A stretch of 53,126 nucleotides of DNA from contig CAIXPS010000548.1 of the NCBI GenBank assembly GCA_903921365.1, positions 1 to 53,126 on the forward strand. The letters run 5' to 3'. Below, piece by piece: positions 32,836 to 40,992 of this stretch. The stretch's first letter is position 1. Each line of letters starts with the position of its first letter. Position numbers and translations under genes: made by a program. The stretch is from an uncultured bacterium. GTDB lineage: Bacteria; Chloroflexota; Anaerolineae; J036; Brachytrichaceae. A model generated the notes under the pieces. That model was not told the DNA's origin and searched no databases. It saw nothing but the letters and a program-made list of their open reading frames with translations.

Positions 32836-34365
32836 ATGATCGGCAAAATCGTCACTCTTACAGCGGACGACGACCTGGCCGGCGCGCGCGACCGGATTGA
32901 GTGGTCGCGCGCCGATCGTGTCGTGTTGGTGCTTGGCGCATCACACGCGCATGGCGCGCATGGCGCGCATAAATGGCGCGAGGTCGACTTCGACCTCATC
33001 CGGCGCGCCGGTGTGGAGTTCGGCTGCGAGATCGCAATCGTATCGTCCAGCTTGGCGCTACGGCAACTTGCCGGGAATGCTGGATTGATCACGTTTCGCA
33101 CTACCGCTCAGGCAATCGGGCGGAAATGGATCGCGAACGGCAATGTTGATCCGATTGAACGCACAACACCGTTGCGTCGTTTTATCCCTGATACACTACG
33201 GCGCTTCTTCCCACGGCGGAACTGGTTCCTGATCGGCTTGCGCCTGCTGATGACGCTCGCGACAGTAGCTATCGTTAGCGCCGCCGCACTGGTAGTGGCG
33301 CCAACAGCCAAGGTGACTTTGACCGCATCAAGCCAGGACATCAGCACAATCATCCCCGTTTCGCTGGATGCACAGATCGACAAGGTAGATGTCGAGTCAC
33401 GCAGAATTCCAGCACACCGTATCGATGTCGTCGTGGAAGACACCGGGACTGCATCGACCACAGGCGCAAAGGACATTCCCAAGGGGAAAGCCCAGGGCAC
33501 GGTTTTGTTTTTCAACATTCTCGCGACGCCTTTCAAGGTTCCCCAAAACACCGTCGTGCGAACCTCGTCTGCGAGCGTGGCGATTCGTTTCGTGACGCTG
33601 AGTGATGTCGAAGTTCCTCCGGCGGGGCACATCGCAGTTGCAGTGCAAGCGCTGGAGGATGGGCCGGGCGGAGATGTGCCGGCCAATCAAATCAACCAGG
33701 TTGAGGGTATGCCGGCGCTGGCGGTGCGCGTCCTAAACTCGCAACCAACGAGTGGCGGAGGAATCGAGACAGTTCACGCTGTCACACTTGAGGACTACAA
33801 ACGCGCCAGGGCGGCGGCGATGGACAAGCTACTGCAGGTTGCCTTAGACAAGATGATGATTGACCCCGAAGTAATCCGCAATGGGTGGCACGTTGTCCCA
33901 AACACTTTGTTCATTGCCGATATTCAGGACGAAACCTACGACCGCTTCGTCACCGAGCAAGCCGATGAGGTTAAATTGAACCTGCGTCTGCAGGTCGCGG
34001 GATTGGCGGTCGCGCCTGGAGATTTGGACACGGTTGCGAAAACCGTCATCGCCGATAAAGTCCCCACGGGCTACAGTCTGCTTGATGTGAGCACCGCGCG
34101 CGGTGACGTGGCCGAGGAAGGCACTGGTCTGCGCACCGAGTTCTTCATTACTGCGCGGGCGCGCGCAGGCGCACTGATTGACGAGAACGAAGTAAAGAAA
34201 CTGGTGCGAGGCAAAACGGTTGCCGACGCACAGTCGGCGCTCTTACAGAAATTCTCGCTAAAGGGAAATCCATTAATCACGGTAGGCCCGGATTGGCTAT
34301 TGCGCTATCTGAACCGGATGCCTTTTGTGACATTGCGAATCGAAACCGCCGTAAATCGTGAGTAG
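32836..34365 (+). CDS. Membrane protein with baseplate-J/gp47-like domain
   Basis: 509 residues. Residues 1-100 form a soluble alpha/beta domain (VTLTADDDLAGARDRI, VVLVLG, AIVSSS) with a His/Gly/Ala repeat (HAHGAHGAH, residues 38-45). One transmembrane helix follows at about 130-155. The rest is extracytoplasmic and includes GTVLFFNILATPFKVPQNTVVRT and ALEDGPGGDVPANQINQVEG, which read like the baseplate-J domain of contractile-injection and phage baseplates. No other phage or injection gene is near. The fixed place between alaS and ruvX suggests a housekeeping, probably envelope-linked, role; function is unknown. The ribosome-binding site is weak. Confidence 0.7.
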   Translation: MIGKIVTLTADDDLAGARDRIEWSRADRVVLVLGASHAHGAHGAHKWREVDFDLIRRAGVEFGCEIAIVSSSLALRQLAGNAGLITFRTTAQAIGRKWIANGNVDPIERTTPLRRFIPDTLRRFFPRRNWFLIGLRLLMTLATVAIVSAAALVVAPTAKVTLTASSQDISTIIPVSLDAQIDKVDVESRRIPAHRIDVVVEDTGTASTTGAKDIPKGKAQGTVLFFNILATPFKVPQNTVVRTSSASVAIRFVTLSDVEVPPAGHIAVAVQALEDGPGGDVPANQINQVEGMPALAVRVLNSQPTSGGGIETVHAVTLEDYKRARAAAMDKLLQVALDKMMIDPEVIRNGWHVVPNTLFIADIQDETYDRFVTEQADEVKLNLRLQVAGLAVAPGDLDTVAKTVIADKVPTGYSLLDVSTARGDVAEEGTGLRTEFFITARARAGALIDENEVKKLVRGKTVADAQSALLQKFSLKGNPLITVGPDWLLRYLNRMPFVTLRIETAVNRE

Positions 34366-34387
34366 CGGCTAAACTGGCAAGAAGAAT

Positions 34388-34840
34388 ATGGCGCGCAGCC
34401 TTGGTTTGGATATTGGTAAAAGGCGTATCGGCGTGGCAACCTGCGATACGTTAAAAGTGATCGCAAGACCACTCGACATCATCGACCGCAGAACGCAGGA
34501 CGCCATAGGCGCGATCATTGCCCACGCACAAACACAGCAAGTCGATGAGATCGTGGTGGGTTATCCGTATCACGCGAGCGGGGCGGTGAGTGAACAGGCT
34601 CAGTCCGTTGAGCGATTTATTGATGCACTCCGCGCGCGCGGTAACATCTCGATCGTCTATTGCGACGAGCGCTACAGCACTGGCGAGGCGCGCGAGATCA
34701 TGGGCGCGCAACGTCGCCTGGGCGCCGGTCAACACGACGATGCCATTGCGGCAGCAGTCATCCTGCAACGCTACCTGGACGCGCGACGCGATCAAAGCAT
34801 AGATGAGCGCGAAGACGACTCCTACAGTGCGGATGCATAA
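34388..34840 (+). CDS. ruvX: RuvX/YqgF family pre-16S rRNA nuclease (Holliday-junction resolvase-like)
   Basis: 150 residues. RNase-H-like fold with LGLDIGKRRIGVA (first catalytic Asp), EIVVGYPYHASGAVSEQAQSV (strand with the conserved Gly-Pro/Tyr turn), YCDERYST and HDDAIAAAVILQRYLD (last acidic residues). Bacterial YqgF proteins mature the 16S rRNA 5' end. The family's usual VGLP appears as VGYP. Twenty-two bases after the baseplate-J-like gene and 24 before mltG, the order typical for ruvX-mltG. Confidence 0.92.
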   Translation: MARSLGLDIGKRRIGVATCDTLKVIARPLDIIDRRTQDAIGAIIAHAQTQQVDEIVVGYPYHASGAVSEQAQSVERFIDALRARGNISIVYCDERYSTGEAREIMGAQRRLGAGQHDDAIAAAVILQRYLDARRDQSIDEREDDSYSADA

Positions 34841-34864
34841 GATGCATCATCCGAATTTTCCAAT

Positions 34865-35992
34865 ATGAAGAAACAGTACAAATTCTCACCCGTCAAGCTG
34901 ATCATCTTCGCCGTCGCGTTGGGCGCGCTGGCGTATGCCGGATCAGTGTTTTCAAAACGGGCTGTCTCACTGGGCACAACAACCACCCAATTGACCAGCC
35001 TCGACAAGACCGTGATCGGTCTGTACCTTGACCTCCTGCGCAGTAACGACCTGACCCGCCCGATGGGTAACGACCCCACGCCGGTGCAGTTTCAGGTCAG
35101 CCCCGGCGAATCCATCAGCGATATTGGCATGCACCTGCAACAGCAGGGGTTGGTTAAAGATGGCGACTTGTTCCGCTTGTATGTCCGCACCAACAACCTG
35201 GATACCACGATCACCTATGGCCGGTTCACGTTGCGACAAAACATGAACATTTCTGAGATCGCACGGACACTGCAACGCGGTTTCGCTATTGAGACCCAGG
35301 TCACGATTCCCGAAGGAAAACGACTGGAAGAAGTCGCCGAGTTGCTACAGGCACAAGTTAACATAAACGCAGACGAGTTCATCCGGCTGGCGCGGCGCGC
35401 GGACTATAGTTATCCCTTCCTGAAAGACCTTCCGGAAGGCGCATCCGTTGAAGGGTACCTGTTCCCAGACACCTATCGCCTGCCACAGAACCCCACGGCG
35501 CAAGATGTGTTATTGAAAATGCTGGATAACTACGGCACGAAGGTCGCTCCCCTGCTCGCACAGGCAAACAAGACCGGTAAAACACCGCGACAATTGCTCA
35601 CACTCGCCTCAATCGTCGAGCGCGAAGCGGTGGTGACTACAGAGCGCCCCCTCATTGCGAGCGTGTACTTTAACCGCATGAAGATCGGAATGGCGTTGCA
35701 GGCAGACCCTACCACGCAATATGCGCTGGGATATCAACCAGACCAGAAGACGTGGTGGAAGAAAAACCTGACGCTTGACGATCTTAAGTACGTCGATCCC
35801 GCCGGGTACAACACCTACGTCAATCCCGAACTGCCACCCGGGCCCATCGCGAGCCCTGGTTTGTCTTCAATTACAGCGGTCATCAGCCCGGCCGAAACCA
35901 GTTATTTGTTCTTTGTCGCAGCATGCAACCAAGACGGCACACATCAGTTTTCGAACACTTTTGAGGAGCATCAGAAGAAGCTCTGTCCTTAG
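34865..35992 (+). CDS. mltG: Endolytic murein transglycosylase MltG (YceG-like)
   Basis: 375 residues. A single N-terminal membrane helix (residues 8-28) is followed by the LysM-like segment (VSPGESISDIGMHLQQQGLV) and the catalytic domain TLASIVEREAVVTTERPLIASVYFNRM, where E252 corresponds to the catalytic Glu, then LQADPTTQYALG and NPELPPGPIASPG. It cleaves nascent peptidoglycan strands and helps set glycan length. This shows the organism makes peptidoglycan. The last 4 bases overlap the convergent DUF971 gene. Confidence 0.95.
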   Translation: MKKQYKFSPVKLIIFAVALGALAYAGSVFSKRAVSLGTTTTQLTSLDKTVIGLYLDLLRSNDLTRPMGNDPTPVQFQVSPGESISDIGMHLQQQGLVKDGDLFRLYVRTNNLDTTITYGRFTLRQNMNISEIARTLQRGFAIETQVTIPEGKRLEEVAELLQAQVNINADEFIRLARRADYSYPFLKDLPEGASVEGYLFPDTYRLPQNPTAQDVLLKMLDNYGTKVAPLLAQANKTGKTPRQLLTLASIVEREAVVTTERPLIASVYFNRMKIGMALQADPTTQYALGYQPDQKTWWKKNLTLDDLKYVDPAGYNTYVNPELPPGPIASPGLSSITAVISPAETSYLFFVAACNQDGTHQFSNTFEEHQKKLCP

Positions 35993-36318
35993 TCGGGACG
36001 GCGCTTATCGAGTTCGAGAAGGTAATCCCATGTATAGATGCCAAATCGGCAGCCTTCTTTCCACACGATATTGATGGCATACGCGCCGACAGCTTCAATG
36101 TGATCGAGGTAACTTGACTTCGGCTTGAAATCCAGCGTGGGATCAAGCCCTTGCACTGCCAGTTTCTGCCGTTCATCATTGCAGTTTGCGCAGGGGCAAG
36201 CGGCGCTCAAATCATAAAACGGGTAATTGGTAGTGCGGCCATCGCTCCACGCGATACTCAGAATCGCGCTATTTCGGTCTGCCGTAACACCAGCGGGTCT
36301 CACTGTTGGTTTCACCAT
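35989..36318 (-). CDS. DUF971 domain protein
   Basis: 109 residues from ATG 36318 (a longer reading frame starts 48 bases upstream without support). SIAWSDGRTTNYPFYDLSAACPCANC is the DUF971 pattern, with a C-x-C-x-x-C metal site, and HIEAVGAYAINIVWKEGCRFGIYTWDYLLEL closes the domain. The same fold occurs at the N-terminus of gamma-butyrobetaine hydroxylase; stand-alone forms are linked to Fe-S cluster assembly proteins, but there is no such partner here. Confidence 0.85.
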   Translation of the reverse strand: MVKPTVRPAGVTADRNSAILSIAWSDGRTTNYPFYDLSAACPCANCNDERQKLAVQGLDPTLDFKPKSSYLDHIEAVGAYAINIVWKEGCRFGIYTWDYLLELDKRRPD

Positions 36319-36383
36319 AGTCTGATACAGCGATTCTACCCCGCACCGATAACCTCCTATCACCACAGATCATTGCCGGGTCA

Positions 36384-36413
36384 TTGGTGTTGTTCTCGTT
36401 TCCAGTGTAAAAC
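36384..36413 (+). promoter_or_regulatory. Candidate promoter of the UroD-like gene (TTGGTG-N18-TAAAAC)
   Basis: TTGGTG at 36384-36389 and TAAAAC at 36408-36413 with an 18-base spacer, 21 bases before the start codon. Both boxes are imperfect. Confidence 0.3.
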
Positions 36414-36434
36414 TAACGCACAAAGGAGAAACAC

Positions 36435-37556
36435 ATGACAATTACACCGTGCCGCCCTAAATGGGCCGGCGCAATGACCGATCGAGAGCGCTTTAACCGG
36501 CAGATGCATTACCAGTCCGTGGACCGTTGTTTCAACATGGAGTTCGGATACTGGGATGAAAACTTCAAACTATGGCCACTGTTTGCGGATAACGGCATAA
36601 AAAACAACCCTGAAGCAGACATCTTCTTTAACTTCGACCGAATCGAGACCATCGGCGGAACTATCTGGTTGAACCCGACCTTCGAAGGGTCTATCGTAGA
36701 GGAGCGTGAGACGACCAACATCATCATGAACGCTGATGGCCTGTTGGCCGAGATACCGAAAGATGCGCATGACACGATTCCACACTACATAAGTTCTTCA
36801 ATTCATACTCCTGCTGACTGGGAAAAAGTAAAGGCTGAGCGCTTCCGGCGCGACGATCCCGCGCGCATTGTTGACATCGATGCGCTGAAAGCACAACACC
36901 TTGCGGATCGCGATTATCCCCTGGGAGTCGCGTGTGGTTCGATGATCGGCAAAGTGCGCGACATGCTTACCTTTGAAGGGCTTGCCTATGCATGCAGCGA
37001 TTATCCAGAGATGGTCGAGGATATTGTCGAAACGTCATGTGTGATGGTTGAAGACTTCCTCGATCAGGTCTTGCCGCATTTTGACTTTGACTACGCTTCC
37101 GGTTGGGAAGATATCTGTTTCAAGAACGGCCCAATCGTATCGCCGCGCTTCTTCAAGCGCGTGGTCATGCCGCGCTATAAGCGTATTCACCAGAAGATCA
37201 AGGCCGCTGGCATTGACATCTGGTATACGGATTGTGATGGCGATGTGCGCCCTATCCTGCCTGCGATGATGGAGGGCGGCATCAATTGCCTCTTCCCATT
37301 TGAGGTGAATGGTTGCGCGCATCCCGCCGAACTGCTGAACCAGTATGGAAAAGACCTGCGCATCATGGGCGGCTTCGATAAAATCGAAATGGGCAAGGGA
37401 CGCGACGCGATCGTGGCGTATATGAAAACCCTCGTTCCACTCGTCGCACGCGGCGGTTACATCCCATTCTGCGATCACCGCTGCCCGCCCAATGTTGACC
37501 CTGATGATTACCTTTTCTACCTGGACCTGAAAGAAGAGATGTTTGGAATGCACTGA
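36435..37556 (+). CDS. Uroporphyrinogen decarboxylase (UroD)-like protein
   Basis: 373 residues. TDRERFNRQMHYQSVDRCFNMEFGYWDE at the N-terminus, PLGVACGSMIGKVRDMLTFEG, and a C-terminal DIWYTDCDGDVRPILPAMMEGGINCLFPFEV and LRIMGGFDKIEMGKG place it in the UroD superfamily, which also contains corrinoid methyltransferases (MtaA, CmuA). The YTDCDG segment carries a Cys not found in true UroD, so a methyltransferase or other non-haem role is likelier. A good AAGGAG ribosome-binding site precedes the ATG. It is a single-gene unit, followed by a strong terminator. Confidence 0.75.
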   Translation: MTITPCRPKWAGAMTDRERFNRQMHYQSVDRCFNMEFGYWDENFKLWPLFADNGIKNNPEADIFFNFDRIETIGGTIWLNPTFEGSIVEERETTNIIMNADGLLAEIPKDAHDTIPHYISSSIHTPADWEKVKAERFRRDDPARIVDIDALKAQHLADRDYPLGVACGSMIGKVRDMLTFEGLAYACSDYPEMVEDIVETSCVMVEDFLDQVLPHFDFDYASGWEDICFKNGPIVSPRFFKRVVMPRYKRIHQKIKAAGIDIWYTDCDGDVRPILPAMMEGGINCLFPFEVNGCAHPAELLNQYGKDLRIMGGFDKIEMGKGRDAIVAYMKTLVPLVARGGYIPFCDHRCPPNVDPDDYLFYLDLKEEMFGMH

Positions 37557-37572
37557 TTGCTTCACCAGGAAG

Positions 37573-37608
37573 CAAAAGAGCCGCTCTCCAGCGGCTCTTT
37601 TGTTTATC
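37573..37608. terminator. Bidirectional rho-independent terminator
   Basis: CAAAAGAGCCGCT (37573-37585) pairs with AGCGGCTCTTTTG (37590-37602) around a 4-base loop, with T-rich flanks on both strands (CTTTTGTTT on plus, CTTTTGCTT on minus). It ends the UroD-like gene from the left and the tRNA from the right. Confidence 0.88.
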
Positions 37609-37611
37609 AGA

Positions 37612-37683
37612 TGGTGATGGCGGGATTTGAACCTGCGACCAAGGGCTTATGAGTCCCCTGCTCTACCACTGAGCTACATCACC
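37612..37683 (-). tRNA. tRNA with CAT anticodon (elongator Met or Ile2)
   Basis: 72 bases: 7-bp acceptor stem (GGTGATG/CATCACC), D arm GCTC-AGTGGTA-GAGC, anticodon loop CTCATAA, T loop TTCAAAT, discriminator A; CCA is not encoded. The CAT anticodon could be methionine, or isoleucine after TilS converts C34 to lysidine. The TTGGTCG variable region resembles bacterial tRNA-Ile2. Two pairs are imperfect: A31 opposite G39 next to the anticodon loop and an A-C pair in the T stem. It is not an initiator, since the acceptor starts with a G-C pair and the three G-C pairs under the anticodon loop are missing. Its own promoter and terminator flank it. Confidence 0.9.
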
Positions 37684-37699
37684 AGTTGAGAGCGGAGGA

Positions 37700-37728
37700 A
37701 TTCTACCGGATCACGTCGGCTACGTCAA
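37700..37728 (-). promoter_or_regulatory. Promoter of the tRNA gene (TTGACG-N17-TAGAAT)
   Basis: On the minus strand TTGACG (37728-37723), a 17-base spacer and TAGAAT (37705-37700). The start would be near 37693, about 10 bases before the tRNA 5' end, as usual for a tRNA transcript. Confidence 0.72.
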
Positions 37729-37733
37729 GTCAA

Positions 37734-38390
37734 TTATGCCTTTTTGACAACCTGAATGGCTTTTAGAAGGTCAGACGCGCGTTGCTGCATGATCGCCAGG
37801 CCGCCTTCCTGCTTGACATACTCGCCGATCAACGCGCTGCCCATGCCGACGCCGACCGCGCCAGCTTTCATGAAGTCAGCCGCGTTGTTTAGCTCAACGC
37901 CGCCTGTCAACACAAACGGCACCTTGTTCAGCGGCCCGCGAATCGTCTTAAAGTAAGTCAGATCAGCGGGGAACAGCTTTACCAGCGTCGCGCCCAGGTC
38001 AACCGCGGTGAGAATTTCCGTGGCCGTATACGCGCCTGGGATCACGCACACATCTCGTTTCACGCAGTACTCGATCACCTTTGGATTGGTGTTCGGCGCG
38101 ACAATGAACTGCGCGCCTGCGCCGATCGCCGCTTCGGCGTGACCCTCATTCAAAACAGTGCCGGCGCCCATCAGCACTTTGTCGCCTAATTCCTGTCGCA
38201 CCAGGCGGATGCCTTCCAGAGCTTTCGGCGAGTTCATTGTCACTTCCATCGCGACCACGCCGGCATCGGCCAGTGTCTGTGCGATTTTCACAAACCAGCC
38301 GTCGTAGTTACCGCGCAAAATGGCGATCACGCCGCTCTGCGCGATAATAGTCTTTACTTGTTCTGCATTGTTGCTTGACGCATTACCCAT
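37734..38390 (-). CDS. KDPG/KHG-type aldolase (Eda-like)
   Basis: 218 residues, a class I aldolase barrel: VIAILRG (R26), VVAMEVTMNSPKALE (E49), MGAGTVLNEGHAE, FIVAPNTNP, VIPGAYTATEI and LVKLFPA with the Schiff-base lysine K138, then VLTGGVELNN. Such enzymes split 2-dehydro-3-deoxy-phosphogluconate or 4-hydroxy-2-oxoglutarate. No kdgK or dehydratase gene is adjacent. The ATG lies about 9 bases after a TATTTT box whose TTGCAA partner is 17 bases away, so a short-leader transcript is possible. The control region is shared with the divergent ffh gene. Confidence 0.87.
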   Translation of the reverse strand: MGNASSNNAEQVKTIIAQSGVIAILRGNYDGWFVKIAQTLADAGVVAMEVTMNSPKALEGIRLVRQELGDKVLMGAGTVLNEGHAEAAIGAGAQFIVAPNTNPKVIEYCVKRDVCVIPGAYTATEILTAVDLGATLVKLFPADLTYFKTIRGPLNKVPFVLTGGVELNNAADFMKAGAVGVGMGSALIGEYVKQEGGLAIMQQRASDLLKAIQVVKKA

Positions 38391-38404
38391 AATACCGTTA
38401 AAAT
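38375..38404 (+). promoter_or_regulatory. Promoter of ffh (TTGACG-N18-TAAAAT)
   Basis: TTGACG at 38375-38380, an 18-base spacer and TAAAAT at 38399-38404; the start of transcription would be near 38411, 20 bases before the ffh ATG. The -35 box lies inside the start of the divergent aldolase gene. Confidence 0.6.
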
Positions 38405-38430
38405 ACTACGCTTTTGGTGATTTTGCAAAT

Positions 38431-39762
38431 ATGTTCGAAAACCTGAGTGATAAATTACAAGCGGTGTTCGACCGCCTCAACAAACGCGGCATCCTGAATG
38501 AACAGGATGTCGATGTCGCGTTGCGCGAAGTGCGCCTGGCGCTGCTCGAAGCGGATGTGAACTTCAAAGTAGTGAAAGAGTTCCTGGCGCGCGTGAAGCT
38601 ACGCGCCATCGGCGCCGAGGTGCACAAAAGCCTCACGCCCGGCCAGGCCGTGGTAAAGATCGTCCACGAGGAACTACTTACCACCTTGGGCGAACCGGGC
38701 AAACTCGATCTGGGCGGGCCAGCGCCGCACGTGATCATGCTGGTGGGTCTGCAGGGCTCCGGCAAAACAACCACCGCCGCGAAGCTGGCGCTCCGTCTGA
38801 GGAACAGTGGCATGCGGCCAATCCTGGTTGCCGCCGACACGTATCGACCCGCCGCTATCCTGCAGCTTGAACAACTGGGCAAACAGCTCAATATCCCAGT
38901 TCATGCGGAAGGCAATAAAATCCCGCCCCCTCAGATCTGTCAGAATGCAGTCAGCCACGCTGTCCAGGGCGCATATGATGTCGTCATTCTCGACACCGCC
39001 GGCCGTCTGCAAATCGACGAGACGATGATGGCAGAGGTTGAGAAGATCAAAGCCGTGACAAAACCCCAGGAAGTGCTACTGGTTGCGGACGCGATGACCG
39101 GACAGGAAGCAGTCAACATTGCGGATGCGTTCAACAAGCGCCTTGGGCTGACGGGATTGATACTGACGAAAGTGGATGGCGACGCGCGCGGCGGCGCAGC
39201 CATCAGCATGCGCGCAGTCACCGGCGTGCCGATCAAGTTCATGGGCGAAGGTGAAAAACCAGATGCCTTTGAACCGTTCTACCCCGACCGTCTTGCTGGA
39301 CGCATTCTGGGGATGGGCGATATGCTGAGCCTGATTGAGAAAGCCCAGGTGAACTATGACGAAGCAGAAGCTGCCAAAACGGCAGAGAAGCTGATGTCAG
39401 CGAAATTCGACCTGGATGACTTCCTCGGACAGATTCGCCAGATTAAGAAGATGGGGCCGCTGAACGAGGTCATGGCGATGATCCCGGGTTTGAACAAACT
39501 CAGCAAGGAACTGACGCCGGACATGACCGACAAGCAGCTCAAGCGCGTCGAGGCGATCATCAGTTCGATGACTATGCACGAACGCCATAATCCCGACGTA
39601 TTGAACGCATCGCGAAAACGGCGCGTCGCGAAAGGCAGTGGGACGAGCGTTCAGGAGATCAACCAGATCGTCGTGCAGTTCCGGCAGACTCAGAAGATGA
39701 TGAAGCAGATGTCCACCAACCCCCGGATGCGTGGTCTCGGTGGAATGTTCGGCAAAAGATAA
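38431..39762 (+). CDS. ffh: Signal recognition particle protein Ffh (SRP54)
   Basis: 443 residues. The N domain begins MFENLSDKLQAVFDRLNKRG; the G domain has GLQGSGKTT (from 106), LVAADTYRPAA, DTAGRL (from 188), TKVDGDARGG and GRILGMGDMLSLIEKAQ; the M domain ends MKQMSTNPRMRGLGGMFGKR. Ffh with 4.5S RNA brings ribosomes making membrane proteins to FtsY. The ATG at 38431 is the family start; the open frame upstream overlaps the divergent gene. It leads the row rpsP-khpA-rimM-dprA. The 4.5S RNA gene is not seen here. Confidence 0.97.
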   Translation: MFENLSDKLQAVFDRLNKRGILNEQDVDVALREVRLALLEADVNFKVVKEFLARVKLRAIGAEVHKSLTPGQAVVKIVHEELLTTLGEPGKLDLGGPAPHVIMLVGLQGSGKTTTAAKLALRLRNSGMRPILVAADTYRPAAILQLEQLGKQLNIPVHAEGNKIPPPQICQNAVSHAVQGAYDVVILDTAGRLQIDETMMAEVEKIKAVTKPQEVLLVADAMTGQEAVNIADAFNKRLGLTGLILTKVDGDARGGAAISMRAVTGVPIKFMGEGEKPDAFEPFYPDRLAGRILGMGDMLSLIEKAQVNYDEAEAAKTAEKLMSAKFDLDDFLGQIRQIKKMGPLNEVMAMIPGLNKLSKELTPDMTDKQLKRVEAIISSMTMHERHNPDVLNASRKRRVAKGSGTSVQEINQIVVQFRQTQKMMKQMSTNPRMRGLGGMFGKR

Positions 39763-39769
39763 GTCGACT

Positions 39770-39797
39770 TTGGAAATGGCTTGTTTGCCAGTATAAT
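39770..39797 (+). promoter_or_regulatory. Promoter of rpsP (TTGGAA-N16-TATAAT)
   Basis: TTGGAA at 39770-39775, a 16-base spacer and perfect TATAAT at 39792-39797. The leader of about 30 bases contains an AAGGAG ribosome-binding site, unlike the leaderless genes of the window. It could let the rpsP row be made apart from ffh. Confidence 0.65.
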
Positions 39798-39833
39798 AGT
39801 TGTTCGCTATAAGCGATTATTCTAAGGAGTTAA

Positions 39834-40208
39834 ATGGTACGAATTCGTCTACGTCGCATGGGATCCAGACATCAGGCAGTTTACCGCATCGTAGTGGCTG
39901 ACAAAGAGTCGCCGCGCGATGGCGCTTTTATTGAAATCATCGGCACATACAATCCGCGCACACAACCTGAGACGGTCACGCTTAAGGAAGACCGAGCGTT
40001 GTACTGGATGAAAGTTGGCGCGCAGGCCAGCGACTCGGTGCTGCAGATCTTCCGCAAGACTGGCACATCGGCTCGCTTTGAGCGCCTCAAGAGCGGTGAA
40101 GCCCCCGACGTGTTGCTTGCTGAAGCCGCGGCACAAACTGCAGCAGCGCCGGCAATTGATCCTCGCACGCGCATTGGCCGGGTTATCACAGCCAAGCCAG
40201 CAGCGTAA
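39834..40208 (+). CDS. rpsP: 30S ribosomal protein S16
   Basis: 124 residues, longer than the usual 80-90. MVRIRLRRMGSRHQAVYRIVVADKESPRDG and IEIIGTYNPRTQPETVTLKEDRALYWMKVGAQ are typical S16; the last 35 or so residues are an Ala/Pro-rich tail (AAAQTAAAPAIDPR) ending RVITAKPAA. AAGGAG lies 6 bases before the ATG. Confidence 0.97.
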   Translation: MVRIRLRRMGSRHQAVYRIVVADKESPRDGAFIEIIGTYNPRTQPETVTLKEDRALYWMKVGAQASDSVLQIFRKTGTSARFERLKSGEAPDVLLAEAAAQTAAAPAIDPRTRIGRVITAKPAA

Positions 40209-40240
40209 ATGGCTTTGAATTCTTATCAGGACGGCGCAAC

Positions 40241-40468
40241 ATGAAAGATTTGATCGAGTACATCGCAACAGCACTGGTCGACGATGTCTCCGCGGTCAAT
40301 GTCACGCAGAGGAAGGATCGCGGGGTTCTTGTCTATATGCTGACGGTGGCGCAAGATGAGACCGGGCGCGTGATTGGCAAAGAGGGCAAGGTCGCTAATT
40401 CGATCCGGATTTTGCTGCATGCCGCGAGCGCCAAGAATGGGGACCATATCGCGCTGAAGATCATGTAG
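40241..40468 (+). CDS. khpA: KH-domain RNA-binding protein KhpA
   Basis: 75 residues, a single KH domain with the GxxG loop in GRVIGKEGKVANSIRILL. The usual neighbour of rpsP and rimM (YlqC). KhpA binds RNA, often with KhpB/Jag, and affects cell division and elongation in Gram-positives. It ends 5 bases before the rimM GTG. Confidence 0.92.
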   Translation: MKDLIEYIATALVDDVSAVNVTQRKDRGVLVYMLTVAQDETGRVIGKEGKVANSIRILLHAASAKNGDHIALKIM

Positions 40469-40473
40469 GCGTC

Positions 40474-40992
40474 GTGAATAAAACACACAGCCTGGCATTG
40501 ATTGAGATCGGCATCATTACACGCCCGCACGGGATCACCGGGGAGGTCAAGGTTCAAACCTCGCCCGGTTACCTGCGCGCGTTGGATGGCATTAAGCGCA
40601 TTTACCTCGACAACTCACCCACTGGAACACCCGTCACGGGTCATCGTATCCATCAGAACGCAATTCTCTTAAGGCTTGAGGGCATCAATACGCGCAATGC
40701 CGCTGAAGAGTTGCGCGGCAAAAGTATATCGATCAAAGTCCCTGAGCTTCCAAAACTGGCTGAAGGTGAGTATTACGCGCATCAGTTGGCTGGTATGCAA
40801 GTGCAAAATGCTGAGGGCAAGGCGATTGGACAATTGATCGAGGTTCTGGCGACTGGCAGCAATGACGTCTATATCATCAAAACAACCGAGGGCAAGGAAT
40901 TGCTGCTGCCGGCAATCGATAGTGTCATTCGCAAACTCGACATCGATGCCGGTATGATAACCGTCGTCATTCCAGAGGGGTTGAACGACTGA
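40474..40992 (+). CDS. rimM: 16S rRNA processing protein RimM
   Basis: 172 residues from GTG. IGIITRPHGITGEVKVQTSPGYL is the RimM N-domain, and YYAHQLAGMQVQNAEGKAIGQLIEVLATGSNDVYIIK with LLLPAIDSVIRKLD is the PRC barrel. RimM helps mature the 30S head with S19. trmD usually follows; here dprA does, and its likely start overlaps the rimM stop. Confidence 0.95.
   Translation: MNKTHSLALIEIGIITRPHGITGEVKVQTSPGYLRALDGIKRIYLDNSPTGTPVTGHRIHQNAILLRLEGINTRNAAEELRGKSISIKVPELPKLAEGEYYAHQLAGMQVQNAEGKAIGQLIEVLATGSNDVYIIKTTEGKELLLPAIDSVIRKLDIDAGMITVVIPEGLND

Noticed and set aside
32949-32970. Short direct repeats of GCATGGCGC, considered as a tandem repeat or CRISPR-like sign.
   Set aside because: Only about three units inside a coding gene (His-Gly-Ala repeat), with no spacers.
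32836-34365. A prophage or injection-system remnant because of the baseplate-J-like domain.
   Set aside because: Neighbours are alaS, ruvX and mltG and no sheath, tube, tail, portal or integrase genes are present.
38320-38430. Extended start of ffh.
   Set aside because: Overlaps the divergent aldolase gene and the ffh promoter; Ffh normally begins at the chosen Met.
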